NCBI GenBank assembly: GCA_934167485.1
Contig: CAKPKL010000005.1
Coordinates: 1-64,000 of the forward strand
Length of the DNA stretch: 64,000 nt
Origin: an uncultured Bacilli bacterium
GTDB lineage: Bacteria > Bacillota_I > Bacilli_A > RF39 > UBA660
Direction of reading: 5' to 3'
How positions within the stretch are numbered: the stretch's first letter is position 1; every line of letters begins with the position of its first letter. Of this stretch, positions 8,108 through 16,666 are shown one piece after another. Made by a program: the position numbers and the translations under genes. The notes beneath the pieces are model-generated. The model saw nothing but the letters and a program-made list of their open reading frames with translations, did not search any database and was not told where the DNA came from.

Positions 8108-9463
8108 TTATCTTATTTCATTAACCATTTTTTGTATTTCAGAATTTAAAATATCATCTCTTAAAATCTCTTTTTTAATTTTATCTACGGCATGCATTAC
8201 AGTTGTATGGTTTTTTCCACCAAATTGTATACCTATTTTAGTTAAATTTTCATCCAAATAAACTCTGCAAATATACATTGCTACTTGTCTAGGTATAGCA
8301 ATTTCGTTACTTCTTTTCTTGCTCAATAGTTCTTCTTGGGTTAGATTATAATGTTCACAAATAATTTGAACTACTTGATCCATTTTATTTTTTGAAACAA
8401 TTGTTTTAACAAAATAATCTTTTAATGCATCAATAGCAAGTTCAAGTGTTATATCAGAACCATTCATCATAGTAGCGAATGCAAATACACGAGTAATTGC
8501 ACCTTCAAGCTTCCTTACATCCCCTACGCAATTACTAGCAATATACTCTTTAACCTCTTCAGGAACGACCCCAGACAACTCATTATTTTCTATTTTTTTA
8601 TTTAGGATAGACATTCTAAGTTTAAAATCAGGAGGTAAAATATTAACTTGTAATCCCCAATTAAATCTAGTTTTTAAACGCTCTTCTAACTTTTTTATGT
8701 CGTCAGGAGATCTATCGGATGATATTATAATTTGTTTTTCATTATTATATAATTCATTAAAGGTATTAAAAAATTCTTGTTGTGCACTAGTCGCACCTAC
8801 TAAATTATGAATATCATCAATCATAAGTACATCTATATCTCTATATTTATTTTTAAATTGCTTTATAGCATCCATATTATTTGATCCAGCATTTTTTCTA
8901 CATATATCAACAAAATCAGAGACAAAATTATCGCAAGTAATATATAAGACTTTTTTATTGCTATTTTTAACAATATAATTACCTATTGAATGCATAAGAT
9001 GTGTTTTTCCAAGTCCACTAGAACCATATATAAATAATGGATTATACATTTTTCCAGGCTGTTCAGCAACAGCAAGAGCACTAGTTGCAGCAAATTTATT
9101 ACTAGGACCAATCATAAAGTTTTCAAATGTGTATTTAGGATCTAGATTTGTTTCATATACTTCATTATTATTAGGAACACCAATAACTTGTGTATTTTCA
9201 CTTAAAATATTATCTACTTCTTCTTCAATAACATAATTAAATTTAAAGTTAGAACCTGTTATTTCAGTAAATACTTCTTCTATAATATCGTTGTAATTTT
9301 CACTTAAATTCTTTTTATGTATATGATAAGGAACTAGTACGGTAGCAACGTTATTATTTAAATTAATCAGTTTAGTTTCTGAAAACCAAGTATCATATGC
9401 AATATCAGATATTTGTAATTTGATTTTTTCTAAAAAAGAATTCCATATGTTATTTAAATCCAT
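8108..9463 (-). CDS. dnaA: Chromosomal replication initiator DnaA
   Basis: AAA+ initiator that binds DnaA boxes and opens the origin. Domain I is at residues 1-80 (IWNSFLEKIKLQISDIAYDTWF), followed by a short domain II. The AAA+ domain has Walker A YGSSGLGKTH, Walker B VLMIDDIHNL and sensor segment IISSDRSPDDIKKLEERLKTRF. Domain IV carries the DnaA signature (IPRQVAMYICRVYLDENLTKIG, GGKNHTTVMHA). 451 residues is normal. ATG start with AAGGAGG. It is transcribed away from the DnaA-box region, as in Bacillus, where boxes in its own promoter allow autorepression. Confidence 0.98.
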   Translation of the reverse strand: MDLNNIWNSFLEKIKLQISDIAYDTWFSETKLINLNNNVATVLVPYHIHKKNLSENYNDIIEEVFTEITGSNFKFNYVIEEEVDNILSENTQVIGVPNNNEVYETNLDPKYTFENFMIGPSNKFAATSALAVAEQPGKMYNPLFIYGSSGLGKTHLMHSIGNYIVKNSNKKVLYITCDNFVSDFVDICRKNAGSNNMDAIKQFKNKYRDIDVLMIDDIHNLVGATSAQQEFFNTFNELYNNEKQIIISSDRSPDDIKKLEERLKTRFNWGLQVNILPPDFKLRMSILNKKIENNELSGVVPEEVKEYIASNCVGDVRKLEGAITRVFAFATMMNGSDITLELAIDALKDYFVKTIVSKNKMDQVVQIICEHYNLTQEELLSKKRSNEIAIPRQVAMYICRVYLDENLTKIGIQFGGKNHTTVMHAVDKIKKEILRDDILNSEIQKMVNEIR

Positions 9464-9899
9464 ATTACTACCTCCTTAAAACTTATACACCTATATTTTA
9501 CAATAAATTTTATTTAAAAACAACAAAAAAATAGAAATATGTGCATAAACTTAAAAAAATGTAGAAAAATGTGTTATGAACATTTTAATTAATAAAAAAA
9601 TAAAGAAATAATGTTTATAAATAAAAATGTTAACAAAACTTTTAAACAATTATAAATGTTTAAAAATATAACTTTATATAACTTATCAACAATTTTGTGC
9701 ATAAATTTATACACAAAAACATGTGAACATTTTAAACATTTTGTTTATAAGTGCAATATTTTGTGCATAATTATTATCAACAATAAAATTATAAACAAAA
9801 ATGTGCATAACTCAAATAAATAAATTTTTTTGGGAAATAATTAATAAAAAGAATTTTAGTATTTCCCAAAACCAAAATTTAAATAATGAAATAAAAACA
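9464..9899. other. oriC: Probable replication origin (oriC)
   Basis: Non-coding, very AT-rich gap between divergent dnaA and rpmH. DnaA-box-like 9-mers: TTATACACC 9483-9491; TGTGCATAA 9540-9548, 9696-9704, 9762-9770 and 9802-9810; TTATCAACA 9683-9691 and 9774-9782; TTATACACA 9707-9715; and a weaker TTATGAACA 9574-9582. Most deviate from TTATCCACA at position 5 or 6, the recurring form being TTATGCACA. A-plus-T-only stretches (for example 9583-9680) could serve as the unwinding element. Genes run outward on both sides, as expected for bidirectional replication. An open reading frame over its right end has no ribosome binding site and is not a gene. Confidence 0.88.
9828..9871. repeat. Inverted TATTTCCC-type repeat upstream of rpmH
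   Basis: TTTTGGGAAATA (9828-9839) and TATTTCCCAAAA (9860-9871) form a 12-bp inverted repeat with a 20-bp loop. The same element lies upstream of noc (16539-16602). TATTTCCC is one half of the known Noc-binding site. Confidence 0.7.
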
Positions 9900-9928
9900 T
9901 TGACAAAAAACAAAAAAATATATATAAT
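9900..9928 (+). promoter_or_regulatory. Consensus promoter of rpmH
   Basis: TTGACA (9900-9905), 17-bp spacer, TATAAT (9923-9928): a perfect sigma-A promoter. Transcription would start near 9935, about 37 nt before the rpmH start. Confidence 0.85.
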
Positions 9929-9971
9929 TTATAAAGCAAGCAGAAAAATTATATATAATGGAGGTGTTAAA

Positions 9972-10094
9972 ATGAAAAGAACATATCAACCAAATAATCA
10001 TAGAAAAAGTAAAAAATTAGGTTTCATGGCTCGTATGAAAACAAAAATGATAAATAATAGAAGAAGAAAAGGACGTAAAGTTTTATCTCATTAA
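9972..10094 (+). CDS. rpmH: Ribosomal protein bL34
   Basis: Small basic large-subunit protein: 40 residues starting MKRTYQPNNHRKSKKLGFMA and ending RRRKGRKVLSH. Bacterial L34 is normally about 44 residues; here roughly four residues are missing in the middle, in the GRKVLARR region, where this protein has KMINNRR. The start is fixed by GGAGGTG at 9960-9966; longer in-frame starts upstream lie inside oriC and lack a ribosome binding site. First gene of the right replication arm, under a consensus promoter. Confidence 0.96.
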   Translation: MKRTYQPNNHRKSKKLGFMARMKTKMINNRRRKGRKVLSH

Positions 10095-10098
10095 TATT

Positions 10099-10126
10099 CC
10101 ACTGATTCGTCAGTGGTTTTATTTTT
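10099..10126 (+). terminator. Hairpin between rpmH and rnpA
   Basis: CCACTGA / TCAGTGG stem with a TTCG tetraloop (10099-10116) followed by TTTTATTTTT. Probably a partial terminator giving much more L34 than RnpA. Confidence 0.8.
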
Positions 10127-10142
10127 ATAAAGGAATGATTAA

Positions 10143-10490
10143 ATGAAAAAGATTAATATAATAAAAGAAAGTCGAGATTTTGATAGAATAATTCATAACA
10201 ATAAACCATATAAGTTTAAAGACTACATTATTTATGTTGAAAGAAATACAAATAATGTTTATAAATTTGGTTTGTCTGTTGGTAAAAAAATAGGTAATGC
10301 TGTTAATAGAAATAAAGTAAAAAGGCAATTAAAATATATTATTGATCAAAAAGACTATCAAAATAACTTTAATTGTATTATAATAGTTGGTAAGGGAATA
10401 AAAGAAAGAACTTTTGAAGAACGAAAAGATAATTTATTAAAATCCCTTGAAAATTTAAAATTAATAAAGGAGAAAAAATATGAAGAATAA
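10143..10490 (+). CDS. rnpA: Ribonuclease P protein component
   Basis: Protein subunit that helps the RNase P RNA cut 5' leaders from tRNA precursors. 115 residues, the usual size. It contains the family motif NRNKVKRQLKYII (RNR box) around residues 56-68 and the preceding GLSVGKKIGNAV. ATG start with AAAGGA upstream. Placed between rpmH and yidC as in most bacteria; its end overlaps yidC by 11 nt, suggesting coupling. Confidence 0.95.
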   Translation: MKKINIIKESRDFDRIIHNNKPYKFKDYIIYVERNTNNVYKFGLSVGKKIGNAVNRNKVKRQLKYIIDQKDYQNNFNCIIIVGKGIKERTFEERKDNLLKSLENLKLIKEKKYEE

Positions 10491-11481
10491 GAAAAAAACA
10501 CTAGTAGTAGTTCTTTTATTAATGATTTTGTTAACAGGATGTACAAAACAATTAAAAGACGCAAATGGTAAAATAATAAGAGATGATAAAACTAAACAAG
10601 TTTTAGTAGAAAACGTTTTATGTCAACCAATAGAATTAAAGGATGAATATAAAAAAGCATTAAACCAAAAGAAAAAAGATTACAAAAAATTATATGAAGA
10701 TGGAGATTTATCTAAAAAGGATTATACAAAAAAAATTAATAATATAATTGATATAGATAAATTACCAAAGTGTACTAAGATTTCTGTAATAGAAGGTGGA
10801 TATGAAACTCTTTGGACAAGTGTATTTGTAAAACCTTTAGCATGGGTTTTAGTAAATATTGGAAAAATTTTAGGAAATAGTTATGGTCTTTCTATTATAA
10901 TAGTAACACTTTTAATAAGATTGATTTTATTTCCAATAACGTTTAAGAGTTTGAAACAATCTGAAAATATAAAGAAAGCTCAACCTAAATTAGCACGCAT
11001 AGAGAAAAAATATGCGAATAAAACAGATCAAGAATCTATGATGATGAAATCAAATGAAATGATGGCTGTCTATAAAGAGTTTAAAATTAATCCTATAGCT
11101 GGTTGTTTATTAGGTTTTATTCAAATTCCATTATTCTTTGCTTTTTATGAAGCATTAAATAGATTACCACTTTTATTTGAAGGAAAATTTTTAGGATTAC
11201 ATATGGGAATTACTCCATTAGCTGCCGCAGAAGTAGGTAATTGGTATTATTTAATATTACCAATACTTGTAGGTCTTGTTACATATTTCTCATTTAAAAT
11301 GAATAAAAATACAGGTCTTACTAGTCCAGATCAAACAAAACAAATGAATTTAATGTTTAATATTATGATAGTAGTTATATTTGTAACATCATTTAGTATG
11401 TCAACAGCAATTATACTTTATTGGATAGCAAATAGTTTATTTACTATAATACAAAATATAATAGTTAAAAGGAGTAAGTAA
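10480..11481 (+). CDS. yidC: Membrane protein insertase YidC (lipoprotein type)
   Basis: Inserts and folds membrane proteins, alone or with Sec. The 333-residue protein begins with a lipoprotein signal, hydrophobic core then LLTGC, so Cys21 or so would be lipidated, as in Bacillus SpoIIIJ/YidC. A charged extracellular segment follows (residues ~25-110), then five membrane segments. The hydrophilic-groove arginine is in LLIRLILFP, and the cytoplasmic loop KKAQPKLARIEKKYANK is typical. ATG start at 10480 with AAAGGAG upstream, within the end of rnpA; jag follows after 1 nt. Confidence 0.95.
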   Translation: MKNKKKTLVVVLLLMILLTGCTKQLKDANGKIIRDDKTKQVLVENVLCQPIELKDEYKKALNQKKKDYKKLYEDGDLSKKDYTKKINNIIDIDKLPKCTKISVIEGGYETLWTSVFVKPLAWVLVNIGKILGNSYGLSIIIVTLLIRLILFPITFKSLKQSENIKKAQPKLARIEKKYANKTDQESMMMKSNEMMAVYKEFKINPIAGCLLGFIQIPLFFAFYEALNRLPLLFEGKFLGLHMGITPLAAAEVGNWYYLILPILVGLVTYFSFKMNKNTGLTSPDQTKQMNLMFNIMIVVIFVTSFSMSTAIILYWIANSLFTIIQNIIVKRSK

Positions 11482-11482
11482 T

Positions 11483-12079
11483 ATGATAGAAGTTTTTAAG
11501 TATCAAGATGAAACAGAAGAAAAATGTAGATTAAAATGTTTAGATGATTTAGATGTATATAATAATGAAATACTTGCTAAAGAGTACGAAGAAAATGATT
11601 TATATACTATGGAAGTAGTAAAAAAAGAAGATATTAAAGCATTTATTAAAAATTATTTAACAAATGTAACTAATCAAATTGGATTAGAAACAAAGTTTGA
11701 AGTAAATGAAGATGAGGACGTATTTAGTGTAAAGATGTTTTCAAATAATAATCCTATATTAATAGGAAAAGATGGTAGAACACTTACATCTTTACAAAAT
11801 TTATTAAGACAAACAATAAGTAACCAAATTAAATTTAATGTAAAAGTTAATTTGGATGCTTCTAATTATAAAGCCAAAAAAGAAAAATTCTTTGAAAGTG
11901 ATATAAAAAGAATAATAAATGATGTTTTAAAGACAAAGGATGAAATAAAACTAGATCCAATGAATTCTTATAAAAGAAGAATAGTTCATTCAATTGCATC
12001 TGAGTACTATAATATAGAAACAGAAAGTTTTGGTGAAGAACCAAATAGATATGTAGTAATAAGATATGTTGAAAAGTAA
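11483..12079 (+). CDS. jag: RNA-binding protein KhpB/Jag (KH and R3H domains)
   Basis: Single-strand nucleic-acid-binding protein linked to control of cell division and elongation in streptococci, always next to yidC. 198 residues: N-terminal Jag-type region (1-65), KH domain with the GxxG loop IGKDGRTL near residue 95, and R3H domain with the Arg...His signature RRIVHSIASEYY near residue 157. ATG start with AAAGGAG. Followed at once by a strong terminator, ending the rpmH-rnpA-yidC-jag unit. Confidence 0.93.
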   Translation: MIEVFKYQDETEEKCRLKCLDDLDVYNNEILAKEYEENDLYTMEVVKKEDIKAFIKNYLTNVTNQIGLETKFEVNEDEDVFSVKMFSNNNPILIGKDGRTLTSLQNLLRQTISNQIKFNVKVNLDASNYKAKKEKFFESDIKRIINDVLKTKDEIKLDPMNSYKRRIVHSIASEYYNIETESFGEEPNRYVVIRYVEK

Positions 12080-12110
12080 AATTTACTATTAATTTAGTAA
12101 ATTTTTTTTT
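12079..12110 (+). terminator. jag terminator
   Basis: AAATTTACTA / TAGTAAATTT 10-bp stem with a 6-nt loop followed by a run of nine T. It begins at the last base of the jag stop codon. Confidence 0.9.
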
Positions 12111-12135
12111 AAGTATTTAAAAATAACTAATCTTT

Positions 12136-12144
12136 TGATATAAT
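12136..12144 (+). promoter_or_regulatory. Extended -10 promoter of mnmE
   Basis: TGATATAAT: TGn extension (12136-12138) plus TATAAT (12139-12144). Predicted start about 12151, leaving a leader of only about 15 nt that contains the GGAAGTGA ribosome binding site. Confidence 0.6.
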
Positions 12145-12165
12145 ACATACGTTGGAAGTGATTAT

Positions 12166-13515
12166 ATGAATGATACAATAGCAGCTATATCAACAACTTT
12201 AGGAGTAGGGGCTATAGCCATAATAAGAGTAAGTGGTGACAAAGCTATTGATATAGTAAATAAGATATTTAAAGGAAAAAATTTAACAAATGTAGAATCA
12301 CACACTATAAACTATGGATATATAGTTGATAATGGTAAAGAAATAGATGAGGTTTTGGTAAGTGTAATGAAATCACCAAAAACTTTTACTTGTGAAGATG
12401 TTGTTGAAATAAATACTCATGGAGGTATAGCTATTACAAATAAAGTTTTAGAACTTTTACTTACTCATGGCTGCAGATTAGCAGAACCTGGTGAATTTAC
12501 TAAAAGAGCTTTTTTAAATGGTAGAATAGATTTAATAGAAGCAGAAGGAGTAATGGATTTAATTAATTCAAAAACAGAAAAATCAAGAAAATTAGCTATT
12601 AATCAAGTAAATGGTGAGGTATCAAAATTAATAAAAAATCTAAGACAACAAATAATAGAACTTTTAGCAAACATAGAAGTAAATATAGATTATCCAGAAT
12701 ATGAAGATATTGAGATTATGACTATAAATAAGATTAAAGAAAAAACTCAAGACATAGAATTAAAATTAAAAAATATATTAGATAAATCAAAAGATAGTAA
12801 ATTGATAAAAGATGGAATTAAAACAATTATTATAGGAAGCCCAAATGTAGGTAAAAGTAGCATATTAAATAGATTATTAAATGAGAATAAAGCTATAGTA
12901 ACTGATATTGCTGGAACGACAAGGGATATAGTTGAGGGAACAATATCCATAGATGGAATAGTTCTTAATATAATAGATACAGCAGGAATTAGAAAAACGG
13001 ATGATTTGGTAGAAAAAATAGGTGTTAAAAAAAGTTTAGATTTAATCGAAGAAGCAGACTTGATTTTATATGTTTTAAATAATAATGAAATAATTACAAA
13101 AGATGAGTTATTGGTTCTTGATAAAATAAAAAATAAAAATAATATAGTGATTGTAAATAAAATAGATTTAGATAATAAATTAGATAAAAGTATATTAGAT
13201 AATTATATAGAATTGTCAGTAAAAGATGATATAGGAATAGATAAATTAAGAAATAAAATAAAAGAAATGTTTAATTTAGATATGATAGATAAAGGTGATT
13301 TTACTTATTTAAGTAGTGCGAGATCAATTGCTTTAGTAAGATCAGCACTTAATTCATTAGAATCAGTAAATGATGGAATTAAAAATAATATGCCTATAGA
13401 TATGGTAGAAATAGATTTAAAACAAGTATGGTCAATTTTGGGTGAAATAATTGGAGAAACTTATAGTGATGAATTAATTGATCAATTGTTTAGTCAATTT
13501 TGTTTAGGAAAATAA
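12166..13515 (+). CDS. mnmE: tRNA modification GTPase MnmE
   Basis: With MnmG, makes 5-carboxymethylaminomethyl-uridine at the wobble base of certain tRNAs. 449 residues: N-terminal formyl-THF-binding domain (IRVSGDKAI, GEFTKRAFLNGRIDL), helical domain, and an inserted G domain with GSPNVGKSS (~residue 223), TTRD, DTAGIR and NKID. The catalytic C-terminal motif is FCLGK (family C[IL]GK). Standard length. ATG start with GGAAGTGA. Starts an operon with the zinc-ribbon gene, mnmG and rsmG. Confidence 0.97.
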   Translation: MNDTIAAISTTLGVGAIAIIRVSGDKAIDIVNKIFKGKNLTNVESHTINYGYIVDNGKEIDEVLVSVMKSPKTFTCEDVVEINTHGGIAITNKVLELLLTHGCRLAEPGEFTKRAFLNGRIDLIEAEGVMDLINSKTEKSRKLAINQVNGEVSKLIKNLRQQIIELLANIEVNIDYPEYEDIEIMTINKIKEKTQDIELKLKNILDKSKDSKLIKDGIKTIIIGSPNVGKSSILNRLLNENKAIVTDIAGTTRDIVEGTISIDGIVLNIIDTAGIRKTDDLVEKIGVKKSLDLIEEADLILYVLNNNEIITKDELLVLDKIKNKNNIVIVNKIDLDNKLDKSILDNYIELSVKDDIGIDKLRNKIKEMFNLDMIDKGDFTYLSSARSIALVRSALNSLESVNDGIKNNMPIDMVEIDLKQVWSILGEIIGETYSDELIDQLFSQFCLGK

Positions 13516-13525
13516 AGAGGGTTAA

Positions 13526-13951
13526 ATGAAAGTAATTTGTAAAAATTGTGGTAAAAAATTACCAAAAAGATCAGATGTATGTGATAATTGTGGTCTTTTA
13601 GTTAATCAAAAATTTATATATAAAAAATATAAAATAAAAATACCTGGAAATATAGTATCAATAATAGGATTAATAATAGGTATTATATCAATTTTAATAA
13701 ATGTTGAATTAATAAAATTTTTTATAGACATGATTAATTATTATGGTGCATACGAAAATCCTTATAGTTATGTATCAACTGATATAACACTTTTTTTTGT
13801 AAATATTGTTGTTTCATTTATTGGATTAATATTTTCACATATTGGTTATAAAAAGAAAAAAACTAAAAAAAATAGAATTGGTTTATTTCTAAATATATTA
13901 AGTTTATTATATTTATTTATAATGGGTATTTATATTTTAATAACAAAATAG
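13526..13951 (+). CDS. Zinc-ribbon membrane protein of unknown function
   Basis: I do not recognise a named family. The N terminus is a zinc ribbon with two CxxC knuckles (Cys5/Cys8 and Cys19/Cys22), followed by a basic linker and three predicted membrane segments (about 41-62, 87-107 and 117-139). ATG start with AGAGGG upstream, 10 nt after mnmE, so it is translated from the mnmE-mnmG message. Small zinc-ribbon plus membrane-helix proteins are common in low-GC bacteria and usually uncharacterised. Another such protein starts at the right edge of the window (63504). Confidence 0.75.
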   Translation: MKVICKNCGKKLPKRSDVCDNCGLLVNQKFIYKKYKIKIPGNIVSIIGLIIGIISILINVELIKFFIDMINYYGAYENPYSYVSTDITLFFVNIVVSFIGLIFSHIGYKKKKTKKNRIGLFLNILSLLYLFIMGIYILITK

Positions 13952-13968
13952 AAAGATAGGCGATACTT

Positions 13969-15840
13969 ATGTATGATGTAATAGTAGTAGGTGGAGGACA
14001 TGCAGGTTGTGAGGCGTCTTTGGCGAGTGCTAGAAAAAATCATAAAACTTTATTAGTAACAGGAAATATAAAAAATATAGCAGATATGCCATGTAATCCA
14101 TCAATAGGTGGTAGTGCTAAAGGTATAGTCGTTCGTGAAATTGATGCTCTTGGTGGAGAAATGGGAAGAAATGCTGATAAAAGTTTACTTCAAATTAAAA
14201 TGTTAAATAGTGCTAAAGGTCCTGCAGTAAGGGCTTTAAGAGCTCAAGCAGATAAAATAACATATCCTAAAAACATGTTGAAAACATTGATGAATACACC
14301 TATGTTAGAAATTAAAGAAGCTTTAGTAGAAGATTTAATAATAAAAAATAATAAAATAGAGGGTGTAGTATTACAAGATGGAACTGAAATAAAATCTAAA
14401 GTGGTAATACTTACAACAGGTACATATTTGAAATCAGATATACTTGTAGGTGATACAAGGACTAGACAAGGTCCACATGGCGAAAAACCAAGTAATCATT
14501 TAAGTGATAAATTAAGAGAATATGGGTTTAATGTAATAAGATTGAAAACTGGTACACCACAAAGAATAGAAAAAAGTTCTATAGATTTTTCACGTACACA
14601 AGTTGAAAATGGTGATGATAGGTATTGGACATTTAGTTTTGATAATAAAATTTATTATGATAAAGATAAACAAGTTCCGTGCCATCTAATATACACACAA
14701 CCAGAAACTCACAAAATAATAAAAGAGAATTTACACAAATCTAGTATGTATGGTGGTCTTAAAGATATTAAAGGTATAGGTCCTAGATATTGTCCATCAA
14801 TAGAAGATAAAATAACAAGATTTGCAGATAAAGAAAGACACCAATTATTTTTAGAACCAGAAAGTGTATATTATGATGATATATATATTCAAGGTTTTTC
14901 AACAAGCATGCCAAAAGATATTCAAGATAAAATGGTTCATAGTTTACCTGGATTAGAGAATGCTATAATAAATAAGTATGCATATGCAATTGAATACGAT
15001 GCAATAGATTCAAAACAGTTAAAACAATCATTAGAAACTAAAGTAGTAGAAGGTTTATTTACAGCTGGACAAATAAATGGTACAAGTGGATATGAGGAAG
15101 CAGCAGGTCAAGGTTTAATAGCTGGAATTAATGCCTCCCTTAAAATAGAGGATAGAGAACCATTAATTTTAAAAAGAAATGAAGCTTATATAGGCGTACT
15201 TATTGATGATTTAGTAACAAAAGGTATTATTGATCCATATAGATTACTTACTTCGCGAGCAGAATATAGATTATTATTAAGACATGATAATGCAGATATG
15301 CGACTTAGAGATTACGGATATCAAATTGGATTAATAAATGAAGAAAGATATAATAAATTTTTAAATAAAAAGAAAAAAATAAAAGAATTAACTGAATTTT
15401 TAAAAAACAACAAACTTACTCCTAAGAAAGAAATAAATGAATATTTAACTAGTTTAGGAGTTTCAGAAATAAAAGATGCGATTACTTTTTATAATTTGAT
15501 AAAAAGACCTGAAATAAGAATCGAATATATTAAACCATATTTAATTGAAGAGTATGATGATGAAGTTTTAGAACAAGTTGAAATAAATATAAAATATGAA
15601 GGATATATAGTAAAAGAAATAAAAGAATCAGAAAAAATGGTAGATTTGGATAATAAAAAAATTCCTGATGATATAGATTATGATAAAATACATAATTTAG
15701 CAAGTGAAGCAAAACAAAAATTAAAACAAATTCGCCCTACATCAATAGGCCAAGCATTAAGAATAAGTGGAGTAAATCCAGCAGATATATCCCTTATAAT
15801 GATATATATAAAGAAAGAATATTTTTATGAATCAAAATAA
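13969..15840 (+). CDS. mnmG: tRNA modification enzyme MnmG (GidA)
   Basis: FAD-dependent partner of MnmE in wobble-uridine modification. 623 residues. The dinucleotide-binding start is VIVVGGGHAGCEA; family blocks MPCNPSIGGSAKG, TGTYLKSDI, GLFTAGQINGTSGYEEAAGQGLIAGINA and SRAEYRLLLRHDNADMRL follow, and the C-terminal helical MnmE-binding domain ends the protein. Standard length. ATG start at 13969 with a modest GATAGG site. It overlaps rsmG by 14 nt, indicating translational coupling. Confidence 0.98.
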   Translation: MYDVIVVGGGHAGCEASLASARKNHKTLLVTGNIKNIADMPCNPSIGGSAKGIVVREIDALGGEMGRNADKSLLQIKMLNSAKGPAVRALRAQADKITYPKNMLKTLMNTPMLEIKEALVEDLIIKNNKIEGVVLQDGTEIKSKVVILTTGTYLKSDILVGDTRTRQGPHGEKPSNHLSDKLREYGFNVIRLKTGTPQRIEKSSIDFSRTQVENGDDRYWTFSFDNKIYYDKDKQVPCHLIYTQPETHKIIKENLHKSSMYGGLKDIKGIGPRYCPSIEDKITRFADKERHQLFLEPESVYYDDIYIQGFSTSMPKDIQDKMVHSLPGLENAIINKYAYAIEYDAIDSKQLKQSLETKVVEGLFTAGQINGTSGYEEAAGQGLIAGINASLKIEDREPLILKRNEAYIGVLIDDLVTKGIIDPYRLLTSRAEYRLLLRHDNADMRLRDYGYQIGLINEERYNKFLNKKKKIKELTEFLKNNKLTPKKEINEYLTSLGVSEIKDAITFYNLIKRPEIRIEYIKPYLIEEYDDEVLEQVEINIKYEGYIVKEIKESEKMVDLDNKKIPDDIDYDKIHNLASEAKQKLKQIRPTSIGQALRISGVNPADISLIMIYIKKEYFYESK

Positions 15841-16525
15841 ATTTGTAGAAGAATTGAATTTATTAGGTATAAATGTAACTAAAGATAAATTAGATAAACT
15901 TGAAAAATATTATAATCTATTAATAGAATATAATAAGGTTATGAATTTAACTGGTATAACAGATCATGATGAAGTATATTTAAAACATTTTTATGATTCT
16001 TTAACCCTTGCTAAGGTTGTAGATTTAAACAATTATAAAACATTATGTGATATTGGAACGGGAGCTGGTTTTCCGGGCATTATATTAAAAATATTTTATC
16101 CTGACTTAAAAATAACATTAATAGATTCATTAAATAAAAGAATTATATTTTTGAATAAAGTTATAGAAGAATTAGGTTTAGAAGGTATAATAGCTATTCA
16201 TTCTAGGATAGAAGAATATGGAATAAAAAATAGAGATTTATTTGATATAGTAACTGCGCGTGCGGTGGCTCCCCTAAATATTTTACTTGAATATAGCATC
16301 CCGATACTTAAAGTAAATGGGTTATTTTTGCCAATGAAGGCTAATTTAGAAAATGAAAAATATGATAATGCATTAAAAAAATTAAATTGTACATTAGAAA
16401 AAACAGAACAATTTTTGTTACCAATAGAAAATAGTAATCGTTCAATTTTATTAATTAAAAAACAAAACGAGACAAATTTGAAGTATCCAAGAAGATTTAA
16501 TTTAATTAAGACTAATCCACTATAA
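15827..16525 (+). CDS. rsmG: 16S rRNA (guanine527-N7)-methyltransferase RsmG
   Basis: Methylates G527 of 16S rRNA (E. coli numbering) using S-adenosylmethionine; loss gives low-level streptomycin resistance in other bacteria. 232 residues with the SAM-binding motif CDIGTGAGFPGI (about residues 70-81), DSLNKR, and FDIVTARAVAPL. N-terminal helical part contains YNKVMNLTGITDHDEVYLKHFYDSL, a classic RsmG stretch. ATG start inside the end of mnmG. The stop codon lies inside the loop of its terminator. Confidence 0.96.
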   Translation: MNQNKFVEELNLLGINVTKDKLDKLEKYYNLLIEYNKVMNLTGITDHDEVYLKHFYDSLTLAKVVDLNNYKTLCDIGTGAGFPGIILKIFYPDLKITLIDSLNKRIIFLNKVIEELGLEGIIAIHSRIEEYGIKNRDLFDIVTARAVAPLNILLEYSIPILKVNGLFLPMKANLENEKYDNALKKLNCTLEKTEQFLLPIENSNRSILLIKKQNETNLKYPRRFNLIKTNPL

Positions 16526-16537
16526 TTAGTCTTTTTT
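16508..16537 (+). terminator. rsmG terminator
   Basis: AAGACTAAT (16508-16516) / ATTAGTCTT (16525-16533) stem with an 8-nt loop that contains most of the rsmG stop codon, then a T-run. Confidence 0.85.
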
Positions 16538-16538
16538 G

Positions 16539-16602
16539 TTTGGGAAATACTTATAAAATAACGAAACAATAATATTTCCCAAAAAAATCACAAATATTTC
16601 CC
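16539..16602. repeat. TATTTCCC-type repeats upstream of noc
   Basis: TTTGGGAAATA at 16539-16549, TATTTCCCAAAA starting at 16573 and again at 16595. The first two form an inverted repeat like the one before rpmH; the third copy ends 8 bp before the -35 of the noc promoter. Position suggests an operator, possibly autoregulation by Noc. Confidence 0.65.
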
Positions 16603-16609
16603 AAAACTA

Positions 16610-16638
16610 TTGTAAAAAATAAATAAATATTGTAAAAT
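16610..16638 (+). promoter_or_regulatory. Probable noc promoter
   Basis: TTGTAA (16610-16615), 17-bp spacer, TAAAAT (16633-16638), about 28 bp upstream of the noc start. Confidence 0.55.
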
Positions 16639-16666
16639 AGTTTTAGAGAATAAAAGGAGGGATAGC

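Noticed and set aside
9801..9971. N-terminal extension of rpmH
   Set aside because: The longer frame runs through DnaA boxes and the rpmH promoter and has no ribosome site; L34 starts at 9972.
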